Assembly (NCBI GenBank): GCA_001800015.1
Contig: MGUO01000137.1
Span: 742 to 6,755 of the forward strand
DNA from: Elusimicrobia bacterium RIFCSPHIGHO2_02_FULL_57_9
GTDB lineage: Bacteria; Elusimicrobiota; Elusimicrobia; UBA1565; UBA9628
Length of the DNA: 6,014 nucleotides
Direction: 5' to 3'
Shown: piece after piece, positions 1 to 5,676 of the stretch
Position numbering within the stretch: position 1 is the first letter of the stretch
Layout of the letters: every line of letters starts with the position of its first letter
Program-made: the position numbers and the translations under genes
Notes under the pieces: generated by a model
Database searches by the model: none
Told to the model about the DNA's origin: nothing
Seen by the model: the letters and a program-made list of their open reading frames with translations, nothing else

Positions 1-403
1 CGCCGTAAAGCAGCTGGACATGCTCCTGCGTCAAGGGCATGGTCCTAGCCGAGATGCTGCTTTCGGAGGCCTTTTGAAACAAGGCCTCTGAGCCGGTGGC
101 CAGATTTTTCTCGGAAAGCACTTGGATCAAAAACCCGGCCAAATCCTCGCTGCCGATCAGCGAACGCAGATAGGAAGAGATCAGCTGCCGGCCTCTCTGG
201 CGATTGTCGAATGCGCGTAAAGCGCGGCAGATGCACAAGGCCAGCCCCGGCTGGGGCAAAGAACGCCCGCTTTCTACATTAAGGTAAGCCTTGTAGGTGC
301 AATCGAAAAACTTCTGCCCGCCCAAACGCTTATAAAAGGAACGCGCGGAATCATGCCCCGCCTGCTGACGCAATTCCCGGACAACCTGCGCGAACCCCAG
401 CAT
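1..403 (-). CDS. Helix-turn-helix regulator, partial (3' end beyond the window)
   Basis: An open frame of 134 codons runs from an ATG at 403-401 to the left edge with no stop, so the gene is incomplete. The protein begins MLGFAQVVRELRQQAG. Residues 5-60 read as an XRE-like DNA-binding domain: a first helix (FAQVVRELRQQAG), a basic and aromatic stretch (ARSFYKRLGGQKFF) and a YLNVESGRSLPQP segment that resembles the recognition-helix end of HTH_3 proteins. The rest (about 65-134) is predicted mostly helical and shows no motif I can name. The overlapping ATG at 410-408 is in another frame and soon meets a stop, so 403 is the better start. There is no clear Shine-Dalgarno; a -10-like box lies 5 nt upstream, suggesting a nearly leaderless mRNA. 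The palindrome over its -35 region suggests autoregulation. DNA binding is inferred from sequence pattern only. Confidence 0.72.
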   Translation of the reverse strand, partial: MLGFAQVVRELRQQAGHDSARSFYKRLGGQKFFDCTYKAYLNVESGRSLPQPGLALCICRALRAFDNRQRGRQLISSYLRSLIGSEDLAGFLIQVLSEKNLATGSEALFQKASESSISARTMPLTQEHVQLLYG

Positions 404-408
404 GATTC

Positions 409-437
409 ATTTTAGCAAAAACAAAACACCATGAGAA
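409..437 (-). promoter_or_regulatory. Putative promoter of the HTH regulator gene
   Basis: On the minus strand a TAAAAT box (414-409) is separated by exactly 17 nt from TTCTCA (437-432), which matches TTGACA at four of six positions. The start codon begins only 5 nt after the -10 box, so transcription would start at or next to the ATG. This agrees with the lack of a ribosome-binding site. It is a prediction from consensus only. Confidence 0.4.
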
Positions 438-451
438 GTGATACTTCACAT
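431..451. promoter_or_regulatory. Imperfect palindrome, candidate operator of the HTH regulator
   Basis: The arms ATGaGAAGT and ACTTCaCAT flank a GAT centre; eight of nine pairs are complementary, with a perfect core GAAGT-GAT-ACTTC at 435-447. The element covers the predicted -35 box of the minus-strand regulator gene and lies about 150 nt upstream of the plus-strand gene at 603. A short symmetric site at this place is what a dimeric helix-turn-helix autorepressor would bind. No second copy was noticed in the intergenic region. Confidence 0.4.
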
Positions 452-563
452 TTTGGCCCCAAAGAGCCTGCGGCGCTTCTGGAGCTTTTTTTATCGCTTT
501 GCCGGCTCCAAAACCCAAGACGCGCCGATCCGTAACGAGTAGAATGAATCACTAGTTGCAAAA

Positions 564-579
564 CCCTTTTAATCAAGGG
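564..579. repeat. Short inverted repeat upstream of the secreted-protein gene
   Basis: CCCTT (564-568) and AAGGG (575-579) are separated by 6 nt, just before an A-rich stretch and the ribosome-binding site of the 603 gene. It could form a small leader hairpin or be a binding site. Possible -10 boxes nearby are TAGAAT (540-545) and TTTAAT (568-573), but neither has a convincing -35 box, so I do not call a promoter. The rest of the 404-602 intergenic stretch is AT-richer than its surroundings and shows no other gene. Confidence 0.25.
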
Positions 580-602
580 AAAAAAGAAGTGGAGGCATAC
601 AC

Positions 603-1148
603 ATGACAAAGGCAATGAAGATCGTCAGCGGACTCTTCGCATTGGCGATGATCGTATCAGCCGCTCCAAATGGTGCTTGGGCCCGCTGGGGAGATCTTCC
701 CGGTGAAGACGCCCCTCAAGCGCCGCGCGCAGCCAATCCGACTGCCGCCCGCTGGGGAGACCTTCCCGGTGAAGACGCCCCCCAGGCGCCGCGCGCCGGC
801 GAGTCCCTGGAAGCCGCGGCCAGCCGGGCTGCTACGTTCGGCGTGATCCGCGGAATCAAGTTCAACAAGGCCGTGTCCGCTCAGCGCGGAAACAGCTACT
901 GTCCGATTGGGACGCACCCGACCGGAAGATGGGACGACAGCGGTGAGGAATGCGCATCAGACAATCCCGCCACCGTGACGTGCCTTGAGGGCGGCATGGT
1001 GAAGGATCCCAACTACGTGGGAGAAGGCAATCCTGAGGGATGGACCTATCGCTGCACAAAGATGGATCCAGCCACTGGTTGGGCGAGGACTGGCGAGCAA
1101 GCCCCATCCCCGTTCCCCGGCCGGGGCGGTGACGTGCAAGCTCCGTAA
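603..1148 (+). CDS. Secreted protein of unknown function with twin 17-residue repeats and four cysteines
   Basis: The 181-residue product is not a family I recognise. The start is supported by GTGGAGG at 589-595, 7 nt before the ATG. Residues 1-27 form a Sec signal peptide: K3/K6, a hydrophobic core (IVSGLFALAMIVSAA) and cleavage probably after AWA27. The mature protein would begin with the repeat RWGDLPGEDAPQAPRA, present at 27-43 and again at 49-65. Residues 66-95 are a linker. Residues 97-153 hold C100, C117, C127 and C151, an even number suited to two disulfides in the exported protein. The tail (GEQAPSPFPGRGGDVQAP) is rich in Pro and Gly and loosely echoes the GEDAP part of the repeat. 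The gene stands alone, between a divergent regulator and a convergent tRNA. It could be a structural or surface protein or a processed peptide precursor; the sequence does not decide between these. Confidence 0.82.
   Translation: MTKAMKIVSGLFALAMIVSAAPNGAWARWGDLPGEDAPQAPRAANPTAARWGDLPGEDAPQAPRAGESLEAAASRAATFGVIRGIKFNKAVSAQRGNSYCPIGTHPTGRWDDSGEECASDNPATVTCLEGGMVKDPNYVGEGNPEGWTYRCTKMDPATGWARTGEQAPSPFPGRGGDVQAP
681..797 (+). repeat. Two in-frame 51-bp direct repeats, 66-bp period
   Basis: Units at 681-731 and 747-797 each encode ARWGDLPGEDAPQAPRA. They differ at four positions (GAT/GAC, CCT/CCC, CAA/CAG, GCA/GCC), all third-codon and synonymous. A 15-bp spacer (ANPTA) separates them. The first unit starts at the predicted signal-peptidase site. 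Confidence 0.9.
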
Positions 1149-1170
1149 AATCCTACCTTAATATAGCAAA

Positions 1171-1203
1171 CAAGCCAGCCCGGCCCACGGCCGGGCTGGC
1201 TTG
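1171..1203. terminator. Perfect 15-bp hairpin between convergent genes, likely terminator
   Basis: The arms CAAGCCAGCCCGGCC (1171-1185) and its exact complement (1189-1203) are separated by the 3-nt loop CAC. On the minus strand the stem is followed by TTTGCTATATT, so it best serves the tRNA-Ser transcript, whose 3' end is 20 nt upstream. On the plus strand it lies 22 nt after the stop of the secreted-protein gene but is followed by CAGAAAG rather than T's. It may end both transcripts, less certainly on the plus strand. Confidence 0.75.
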
Positions 1204-1223
1204 CAGAAAGCGCGGGAAATCAG

Positions 1224-1311
1224 CGGAGAGGGTGGGATTCGAACCCACGACACCCTGTTTGGGTATGCCAGTTTTCAAGACTGGTGCCTTAAACCGCTCG
1301 GCCACCTCTCC
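1224..1311 (-). tRNA. tRNA-Ser(UGA)
   Basis: The minus strand folds into a complete class II tRNA of 88 nt. The 7-bp acceptor stem GGAGAGG/CCTCTCC closes it with discriminator G. The D arm contains GCCGAGCGGTTTAAGGC. The anticodon stem CCAGT/ACTGG encloses loop CTTGAAA with anticodon TGA (1277-1275). A long variable arm (ACCC-AAACA-GGGT) marks serine identity, and the T arm is GTGGG-TTCGAAT-CCCAC. It would read UCA and probably other UCN codons by wobble. The 3' CCA is not encoded (the bases after the discriminator are CTG), so a CCA-adding enzyme is needed. It is convergent with the 603-1148 gene and divergent from the genes that follow. Confidence 0.98.
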
Positions 1312-1320
1312 AAGGGTTAA

Positions 1321-1326
1321 ATTATA
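1321..1326 (-). promoter_or_regulatory. -10 box of the tRNA-Ser promoter
   Basis: A perfect TATAAT on the minus strand ends 9 nt before the first tRNA base, placing the start of transcription only a few nucleotides upstream of the mature 5' end. The region 17 nt further upstream has no good -35 match and lies inside the coding sequence of the hydrolase remnant. Confidence 0.5.
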
Positions 1327-1330
1327 ACTT

Positions 1331-1531
1331 ATGGATCCCATCACTCACACCCTGGTCGGCGCAAGTCTCGCCCAGGCTTTTTTAAAGAGGCGCATCGGAC
1401 CCCAAGCCGTTCCCGTCTTAGCCATAGCCTCGAATCTTCCCGATATCGATACTGTGGTGCTTTTAACCGGCGATCCCTTGACCATGGCTCGCGGCAAGGC
1501 CTTTGAGTCCCACTTTCCCCTCTCCGGTTAG
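1331..1531 (+). pseudogene. N-terminal fragment of a YdjM-type membrane-bound metal-dependent hydrolase
   Basis: The 66-residue frame opens with MDPITHTLVGASLAQA and then has a hydrophobic segment and NLPDIDTVVLL. These are hallmarks of the N-terminus of the YdjM/DUF457 family (PF04307), where H6 and the PDID acidic residues are thought to bind metal. Family members usually have some 150-350 residues with several membrane helices and a downstream THS motif. Here similarity ends near residue 50 and a TAG stop follows 16 codons later, so most of the protein is missing. I found no continuation in the other plus-strand frames of the next 70 nt, where the kinase gene begins. No Shine-Dalgarno precedes the ATG. 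Most likely it is a remnant left by deletion; a genuine short protein cannot be excluded. It shares its reading frame with the kinase gene 18 nt downstream. Confidence 0.65.
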
Positions 1532-1549
1532 ATATGGTACTTTTACTGC

Positions 1550-3085
1550 ATGCCTCAAACTCAGTCGGAGGCCCTTGAGCTATTGCTCGAAGTCGGGCGG
1601 CTGCTGTCCTCCAAATTAAACATCGACGAACTCTTAAAAACCGTCCTGGCGCTCTCCGCGCGGGTAGTGGACGCGCAGAGCGCCTCGCTTTTGCTGTTGG
1701 ATGAGAAAACTCAGGAGCTCTACTTCGACGTCGCCCTGGGCTTGGGCGAGCAAGCCAGCCGCCTGCGTCTTAATATAGGCCAGGGAATCGCGGGCAGCGT
1801 GGCCCGCGACCTTAAGGGAATCATCATCAACGACACGCGCGCGGACCCGCGTTGGTCGGCCCAGGTTGACGCTCAATCCGGTTTTGTCACCCGCTCTATC
1901 CTAGCCGTGCCATTGATGATCAAGGGGCGGCTGATCGGGGTCGTGGAGGCCCTCAATAAAAACAACGGCGCTTTCGACGCCCGCGATTTAAAAACCTTCG
2001 AAGCCTTCGCCTCCCAGGCCAGCGTCGCCATAGACAATGCCCGGCTTTTCTCATCGCTTAAAGAAGAAAAGCTTAGGCTCGACACCATTTTCACCGAAAT
2101 GGCGGATGGCGCGATTCTAACCGACGGCTCGGGCCGCATTCTGCTTATAAATCAGGCCGCCCGCAAACTGACCGGGGCGGGCGACCCCGAGAACCTGGCC
2201 GATGCTTTCACTGGGTTAAACCTGACCCCCGATCTGCCGCAAATTTTAGCCGGCGTCGCCTCCCCGGATTTTGTGGCCGTGCGCGAACAGCCCAAGAAAT
2301 TGGTGCTTGGCGGAAAAATCAACCGCCTGCCTCTTGGCTGGCTGTGCGTTTTCCGCGATGATACCGAAAAATGGCAAAAAGAGAATGTTAAGCGCACCTT
2401 CCTAGCTTTAATCTCCCACAAACTAAAAACGCCCCTGGCCGCGATCACCGGTTTTGCCGAGGTGTTGCTTTCTGAATTCTCGGACACGCCCCCCTCGCCC
2501 ATCGCGCTTAAAGCCGCCGAATCAATCGCCGTGCAAGGCCGGAAATTGGCAGGCTTGGTGGAGAAGCTGTTATGCTACACGACGCTGGAAAATCCGGAAA
2601 GCACCGTCCAGTTTGTCCCCTGCGCCGTGAACGATATCATTCAAGAGGCTTTAAAGGACCTCGGCGCCCGACTGGCCGAAGCTCGCGCGTCCATCGACTA
2701 TCAGCCGGACGGCAAAATCACCGTGATCTGCAATAAAGAGCAACTGCGCGACGCTGTCAAAAACCTGGTTGAAAACTCGATCAAGTTCGATACAAAACCG
2801 GAGAAAAAAATCGCCATTACCGTAGAAGGTTCGCCCGATCAGATCGCTATAAAAGTTCAGGATACGGGGCGCGGCATCCCTCCCGAGGATCAAGACAAGG
2901 TCTTCAGCCAATTCCACCAAGTGGAAACATTCTTCACGGGACAAGTGGAGGGCTGCGGCCTGGGCCTGCCCTTTGTCAAAAAGGTCGTTGAAGGGCATGG
3001 CGGAAAAGTCGAACTCTCCTCGCAGATCGACAAGGGCACCACGGTGGTTCTCCGGCTGCCGGCCAGGCCCGGCACGCGGCTATGA
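1550..3085 (+). CDS. Cytoplasmic sensor histidine kinase with GAF and PAS-like domains
   Basis: This 511-residue protein has no membrane segment or signal peptide, so it senses inside the cell. A short helix is followed by a GAF domain (about 22-165; LNIGQGIAGSVA, ILAVPLMIKGRLIGVVEALNK). Next come a helical linker (165-180), a divergent PAS-like region (about 180-275; GAILTDGSGRILLINQAARKLTG) and HisKA with the phosphoacceptor motif SHKLKTPL at H290. The HATPase_c domain shows an N box (N405, N409), G1 box DTGRG (438-442) and G2 box GCGLGL (468-473). The acidic residue that usually follows the phosphorylated His is Lys here. No clear Shine-Dalgarno precedes the ATG at 1550; the frame is closed upstream by TAG at 1529, so the start can shift little. 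Its stop overlaps the TldD start by 4 nt. No response regulator is in the window. Confidence 0.93.
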   Translation: MPQTQSEALELLLEVGRLLSSKLNIDELLKTVLALSARVVDAQSASLLLLDEKTQELYFDVALGLGEQASRLRLNIGQGIAGSVARDLKGIIINDTRADPRWSAQVDAQSGFVTRSILAVPLMIKGRLIGVVEALNKNNGAFDARDLKTFEAFASQASVAIDNARLFSSLKEEKLRLDTIFTEMADGAILTDGSGRILLINQAARKLTGAGDPENLADAFTGLNLTPDLPQILAGVASPDFVAVREQPKKLVLGGKINRLPLGWLCVFRDDTEKWQKENVKRTFLALISHKLKTPLAAITGFAEVLLSEFSDTPPSPIALKAAESIAVQGRKLAGLVEKLLCYTTLENPESTVQFVPCAVNDIIQEALKDLGARLAEARASIDYQPDGKITVICNKEQLRDAVKNLVENSIKFDTKPEKKIAITVEGSPDQIAIKVQDTGRGIPPEDQDKVFSQFHQVETFFTGQVEGCGLGLPFVKKVVEGHGGKVELSSQIDKGTTVVLRLPARPGTRL

Positions 3086-4467
3086 GCTTAATGCCCGCCG
3101 CCAGCGCCAAGGATTTCTCATCCATTCTTGGCGGCGCGGATTATGGCGAGGCTTACCTGGAGCAGTCCTCCTCCGATTCCATCCAGCTGGAGGATTCGCG
3201 CATCGAGGATATCGCCTCAAGCTCCGAGCGCGGCATGGGTTTGCGCTATTTGCGGCACCGGGGGCCCGCCGTTGAAACCCTGCAGGGCAGCGCGCAAGCC
3301 CTTGACGCCGACACCGCCGCGAAACTGCGTTTGAATCTTTTCGGCAAAAATGACCGGGCCCCTGTCAACATGGGCGAAGCGAAAATTTATCGCCATCCGA
3401 TCCGCATCGATCCGGCTTCGATCCCGCTGGACGAGAAAATAGCCCGGCTTAGGAAAATAGACCGCATCGTGCGCGAGGAATTCCCGCATATCCGCCAGGT
3501 CAGCCTGTCTTACAGCCAGCGCCGCCGTGACATCGAGATACTAAACAGCGAGGGCGCGCATTGCCGCGAGGAACGATCTTTCGTGCTTTTCTCGGTCACC
3601 GTGGTCGCCGAGAAAGACGGAATGCTTCAAACCGGCAGCGAGGTGCTCGGCGGGCTTAAGGGCTATGAACTGCTCGTTGACAACGATCCCGAATTGGCCT
3701 CTCGCAACGCCGCGCGGCGCGCTCTGGCGAAGCTTAAGGCCCCGAAGGCGAAGGCCGGAGAAATGCCCATCGTTATTTCCAGCTCCGCCGGGGGGACCTT
3801 CATCCACGAGGCCATCGGCCATTCCTTGGAAGCGGATCATGTCCAGGAAGGCTCGTCGCCGGCTTATAAAGGGAAAATCGGCAAATGCGTGGCTCCCGAG
3901 ACCATCACCGTAATCGACGATCCGACTCTTCCCTTCTATCGCGGCGGCTTTAAATTCGACGACGATGGGATAGAGGCCAAGCCGACCGCCGTGGTCAAAA
4001 ACGGGGTGCTGACGGATTATCTCTACGATAGAGTCACGGCCATGAAAGAGGGCAAGGCTTCCAACGGGCATGGCCGGCGCCAGTCCTTTCACTGCCGGCC
4101 TATTCCGCGCATGTCCAATCTTTATATCGCGCCGGGCCCTGACAATCCGCGCTCAATTCTTAAAAGCCTGAAGGCCGGCATTTTTGTCACCCGCATGGGC
4201 GGAGGCCAGGTCAATACCGCGACGGGAGAGTTCGTTTTCGAAGTCGATGAGGGCTACTGGGTCAAGGATGGCATCATCCGTCATATGGTGCGCGACGCCA
4301 ATTTATTGGGGGTTGGGCCCGTTATTCTGCAATCCATCGACCGCGTGGGCTGGGATATCGGCTGGGGCATCGGCACCTGCGGCAAGGACGGCCAGGGCGT
4401 GCCGGTCGGCGACGGACAGCCCACCCTGCGCATCCCCAAAATCCTGATCGGAGGAAGGCATGGCTAA
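3082..4467 (+). CDS. tldD: TldD-family zinc metalloprotease
   Basis: The 461-residue protein has near the usual TldD length. The catalytic signature HEAIGH (242-247, HExxxH) is intact, and C433 in TCGKDGQGVPVGDGQPTLRI is placed as the third zinc ligand. Other typical segments are the N-terminal EAYLEQSSSDSIQLEDSRIEDI, NGHGRRQSF (328-336) and MGGGQVNTATGEFVFEVDEGYWV (372-394). In known systems TldD is the active subunit of a cytosolic TldD-TldE(PmbA) heterodimer that degrades or trims unfolded peptides; it matures microcin B17 and cleaves CcdA. No tldE/pmbA lies in the window. The start ATG overlaps the kinase stop (ATGA), indicating translational coupling; an in-frame ATG at 3091 is an alternative. 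Its 3' end overlaps the PrcB-like gene by 8 nt. Family assignment is firm; the substrate is unknown. Confidence 0.95.
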   Translation: MSLMPAASAKDFSSILGGADYGEAYLEQSSSDSIQLEDSRIEDIASSSERGMGLRYLRHRGPAVETLQGSAQALDADTAAKLRLNLFGKNDRAPVNMGEAKIYRHPIRIDPASIPLDEKIARLRKIDRIVREEFPHIRQVSLSYSQRRRDIEILNSEGAHCREERSFVLFSVTVVAEKDGMLQTGSEVLGGLKGYELLVDNDPELASRNAARRALAKLKAPKAKAGEMPIVISSSAGGTFIHEAIGHSLEADHVQEGSSPAYKGKIGKCVAPETITVIDDPTLPFYRGGFKFDDDGIEAKPTAVVKNGVLTDYLYDRVTAMKEGKASNGHGRRQSFHCRPIPRMSNLYIAPGPDNPRSILKSLKAGIFVTRMGGGQVNTATGEFVFEVDEGYWVKDGIIRHMVRDANLLGVGPVILQSIDRVGWDIGWGIGTCGKDGQGVPVGDGQPTLRIPKILIGGRHG

Positions 4468-4918
4468 ATTTTTTTCGGCGCTGGCGGCGGCAATTTTTCT
4501 GGGCGCCCCGATCGGTATTGCGATCGGGGCGCCCAAGAGCCGGACAGCCAAGGTAAAGAAGGAGGCTGCAGCCATGAAATGGAAAGGCGCTTTCTGCCAA
4601 GTATCCTCGGCCTCTTACCGGATCGTGCACAGCAACGAGGAATGGCGCAGGCTCTGGGAGGAAATCGGCAAGCCCGCCCCGGCGGCGGACCTGAAACGCA
4701 ATTTTGCCGTGGCCGTTTTCGCCGGCACTTACAACACCGGCGGCTATAATGTATATTTCGATAAGCCCCTGGAAACCTCTTCCAGGTTCACGGCGCGCTA
4801 TGGAATTACCAAGCCGCCCAAAAACGGGATGGTCATTCAAGCCCTGACTCAGCCTTTCGCGGTGCGGCTTTATCCCCGGACGGAAAAATCCATTGATGTG
4901 GAGGCATTAAACCCTTGA
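4460..4918 (+). CDS. PrcB-like secreted protein
   Basis: The 152-residue product starts at an ATG preceded by GGAGG (4450-4454) with 5-nt spacing and overlaps the tldD stop. Residues 1-24 look like a Sec signal peptide (FFSALAAAIFLGAPIGIAIGA). The rest resembles the PrcB_C family (PF14343): YRIVHSNEEWRRLWEEIGKP (53-72), then FAVAVFAGTYNTGGYNVYF (82-100) and a closing VIQALTQPFAVRLYP (125-139). PrcB was named as a subunit of the dentilisin (PrtP) protease complex of Treponema denticola; in most genomes the role of such proteins is unknown. A second start at M39 (4574) has a stronger ribosome-binding site and would yield a 114-residue form without signal peptide. A strong hairpin lies between the two starts. 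Pairing with a peptidase gene is suggestive, but TldD is cytosolic and this form would be exported. Confidence 0.8.
   Translation: MAKFFSALAAAIFLGAPIGIAIGAPKSRTAKVKKEAAAMKWKGAFCQVSSASYRIVHSNEEWRRLWEEIGKPAPAADLKRNFAVAVFAGTYNTGGYNVYFDKPLETSSRFTARYGITKPPKNGMVIQALTQPFAVRLYPRTEKSIDVEALNP
4500..4535 (+). repeat. Strong 15-bp hairpin inside the PrcB-like signal-peptide region
   Basis: T4500 plus GGGCGCCCCGATCG (4501-4514) pairs perfectly with CGATCGGGGCGCCC (4521-4534) plus A4535 around a 6-nt loop, GTATTG. At the protein level it gives the near-palindromic GAPIGIAIGAP. No T-tract follows, so it is not a classic terminator. Its place, 40 nt after one start codon and 24 nt before a second ribosome-binding site, suggests an effect on translation or mRNA stability. 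Confidence 0.85.
4559..4576 (+). promoter_or_regulatory. Internal ribosome-binding site and alternative start in the PrcB-like gene
   Basis: AAGGAGG (4559-4565) is followed after 8 nt by ATG (4574-4576), in frame with the longer form. It is the best Shine-Dalgarno in the operon. Initiation here would give a protein beginning MKWKGAFCQVSSASYRIVHS, without the signal peptide. Because KVKKEAAAM can yield such a motif by chance, internal initiation is only a possibility. Confidence 0.4.
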
Positions 4919-5676
4919 GAATCGCGGCGCTGACTCTGCTTCTGGCCGGAATATCGGCCGGCGGCCCAAGCGGGGCGCAGGAGCCGGAATCCGAATCCGC
5001 ATCCTCGCAGCGCGTCAGCGCCTGGCTTAAACAGGGGTCGTCGCTTCTCTTCTACGACCAGTCCGGAGCCCTGGTCGGCGAAACGGGCCTGGGTGTGACG
5101 GAAGATCCCACCGGCACGCGCGTCAATGTCCGCGATATACGCGCCGGCGCCTCGCCTAACGGACGCTTTGCCTGGACCATGGATAAGACCACGGTCTGGG
5201 ATACCCAGCGAACCAAGATTTTGGAAACCCGCAGGCGGCTGCGCTTTTTCGGCACCAGCGGCAAGGAGCTTTGGTCCAGCACCGACGCCGATATGCCAGA
5301 AAACGGCGAGCCTTTGATTTTTTCCAGGAACGGCGAGAAAGTGCTCATGGCCTTAAACACGGATAAGGGCTGGAGCGTGCTGGCCAAAAAATACACCGGC
5401 AACACCCTGCTCCAAGTGGGCCCCTTCCCGATTCTGCAGCTGATGTCTTTAACGCCCAACGGCCGCTACGCCCTGGTACGCTGGGCCGTCCCCGACCACA
5501 GCGCCACCCACACTTTTTTTGAAACCGAGGGCACGGCGCGCAAGGATATCCCCTCGGGCGAGCTTTATATGGGACTAGCCCATATCAACGACGAGGGTAA
5601 AATACACTCGGGAAAGAAATTCATCTTCGACTTGTCGGAAAGCTCGGACACCGTTCATGCCCCCGTTCAGCCTTAA
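4915..5676 (+). CDS. Secreted protein with beta-propeller-like repeats, function unknown
   Basis: The frame starts at TTG 4915, which overlaps the previous stop (TTGA); GTGGAGG at 4898-4904 lies 10 nt upstream, and no ATG or GTG is available because an in-frame TGA sits at 4894. The 253-residue product opens with a Sec signal peptide (MRIAALTLLLAGISAGGPSGA, cleavage near residue 21) and an acidic linker (QEPESESAS). The mature part contains recurring strand-turn units: ASPNGRFAWTM (79-89), FSRNGEKVLMAL (136-147), LTPNGRYALVRW (179-190) and NDEGKIHSGKKFIF (225-238), plus SGKELWSS (115-122). Such S/T-P-N-G-R-x-A units are typical of beta-propeller blades (WD40/PQQ/TolB-like), but the chain holds only about four. 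I do not recognise a specific family. Its place in the operon suggests an envelope role alongside its neighbours. Confidence 0.8.
   Translation: MRIAALTLLLAGISAGGPSGAQEPESESASSQRVSAWLKQGSSLLFYDQSGALVGETGLGVTEDPTGTRVNVRDIRAGASPNGRFAWTMDKTTVWDTQRTKILETRRRLRFFGTSGKELWSSTDADMPENGEPLIFSRNGEKVLMALNTDKGWSVLAKKYTGNTLLQVGPFPILQLMSLTPNGRYALVRWAVPDHSATHTFFETEGTARKDIPSGELYMGLAHINDEGKIHSGKKFIFDLSESSDTVHAPVQP

Noticed and set aside
465..491. Possible terminator ending in a run of seven T's
   Set aside because: The only stem before the T-run is about 4 bp with a G-T pair, and no plus-strand gene lies upstream in the window.
603..1148. Repeat protein as a RiPP precursor matured by the TldD at 3082
   Set aside because: It has a Sec signal peptide rather than a cytosolic leader, no modification enzyme is present, and the two genes are separated by a convergent tRNA gene. 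Possible in principle but unsupported.
1224..1311. tRNA-Ser as an integration site for a mobile element
   Set aside because: No integrase, no repeat of the tRNA 3' end and no other mobile gene is visible within the window.
1323..1328. Plus-strand TATAAC as -10 box for the hydrolase remnant or kinase operon
   Set aside because: It ends 2 nt before the ATG, so transcription would start inside the gene; the same bases form the tRNA -10 box on the other strand.
3541..4092. Long antisense open frame (183 codons) opposite tldD, and another of 172 codons at 4322-4840
   Set aside because: They lie wholly opposite genes with clear family motifs, have Arg/Gly-rich composition typical of antisense frames in GC-rich DNA and show no recognisable domain.
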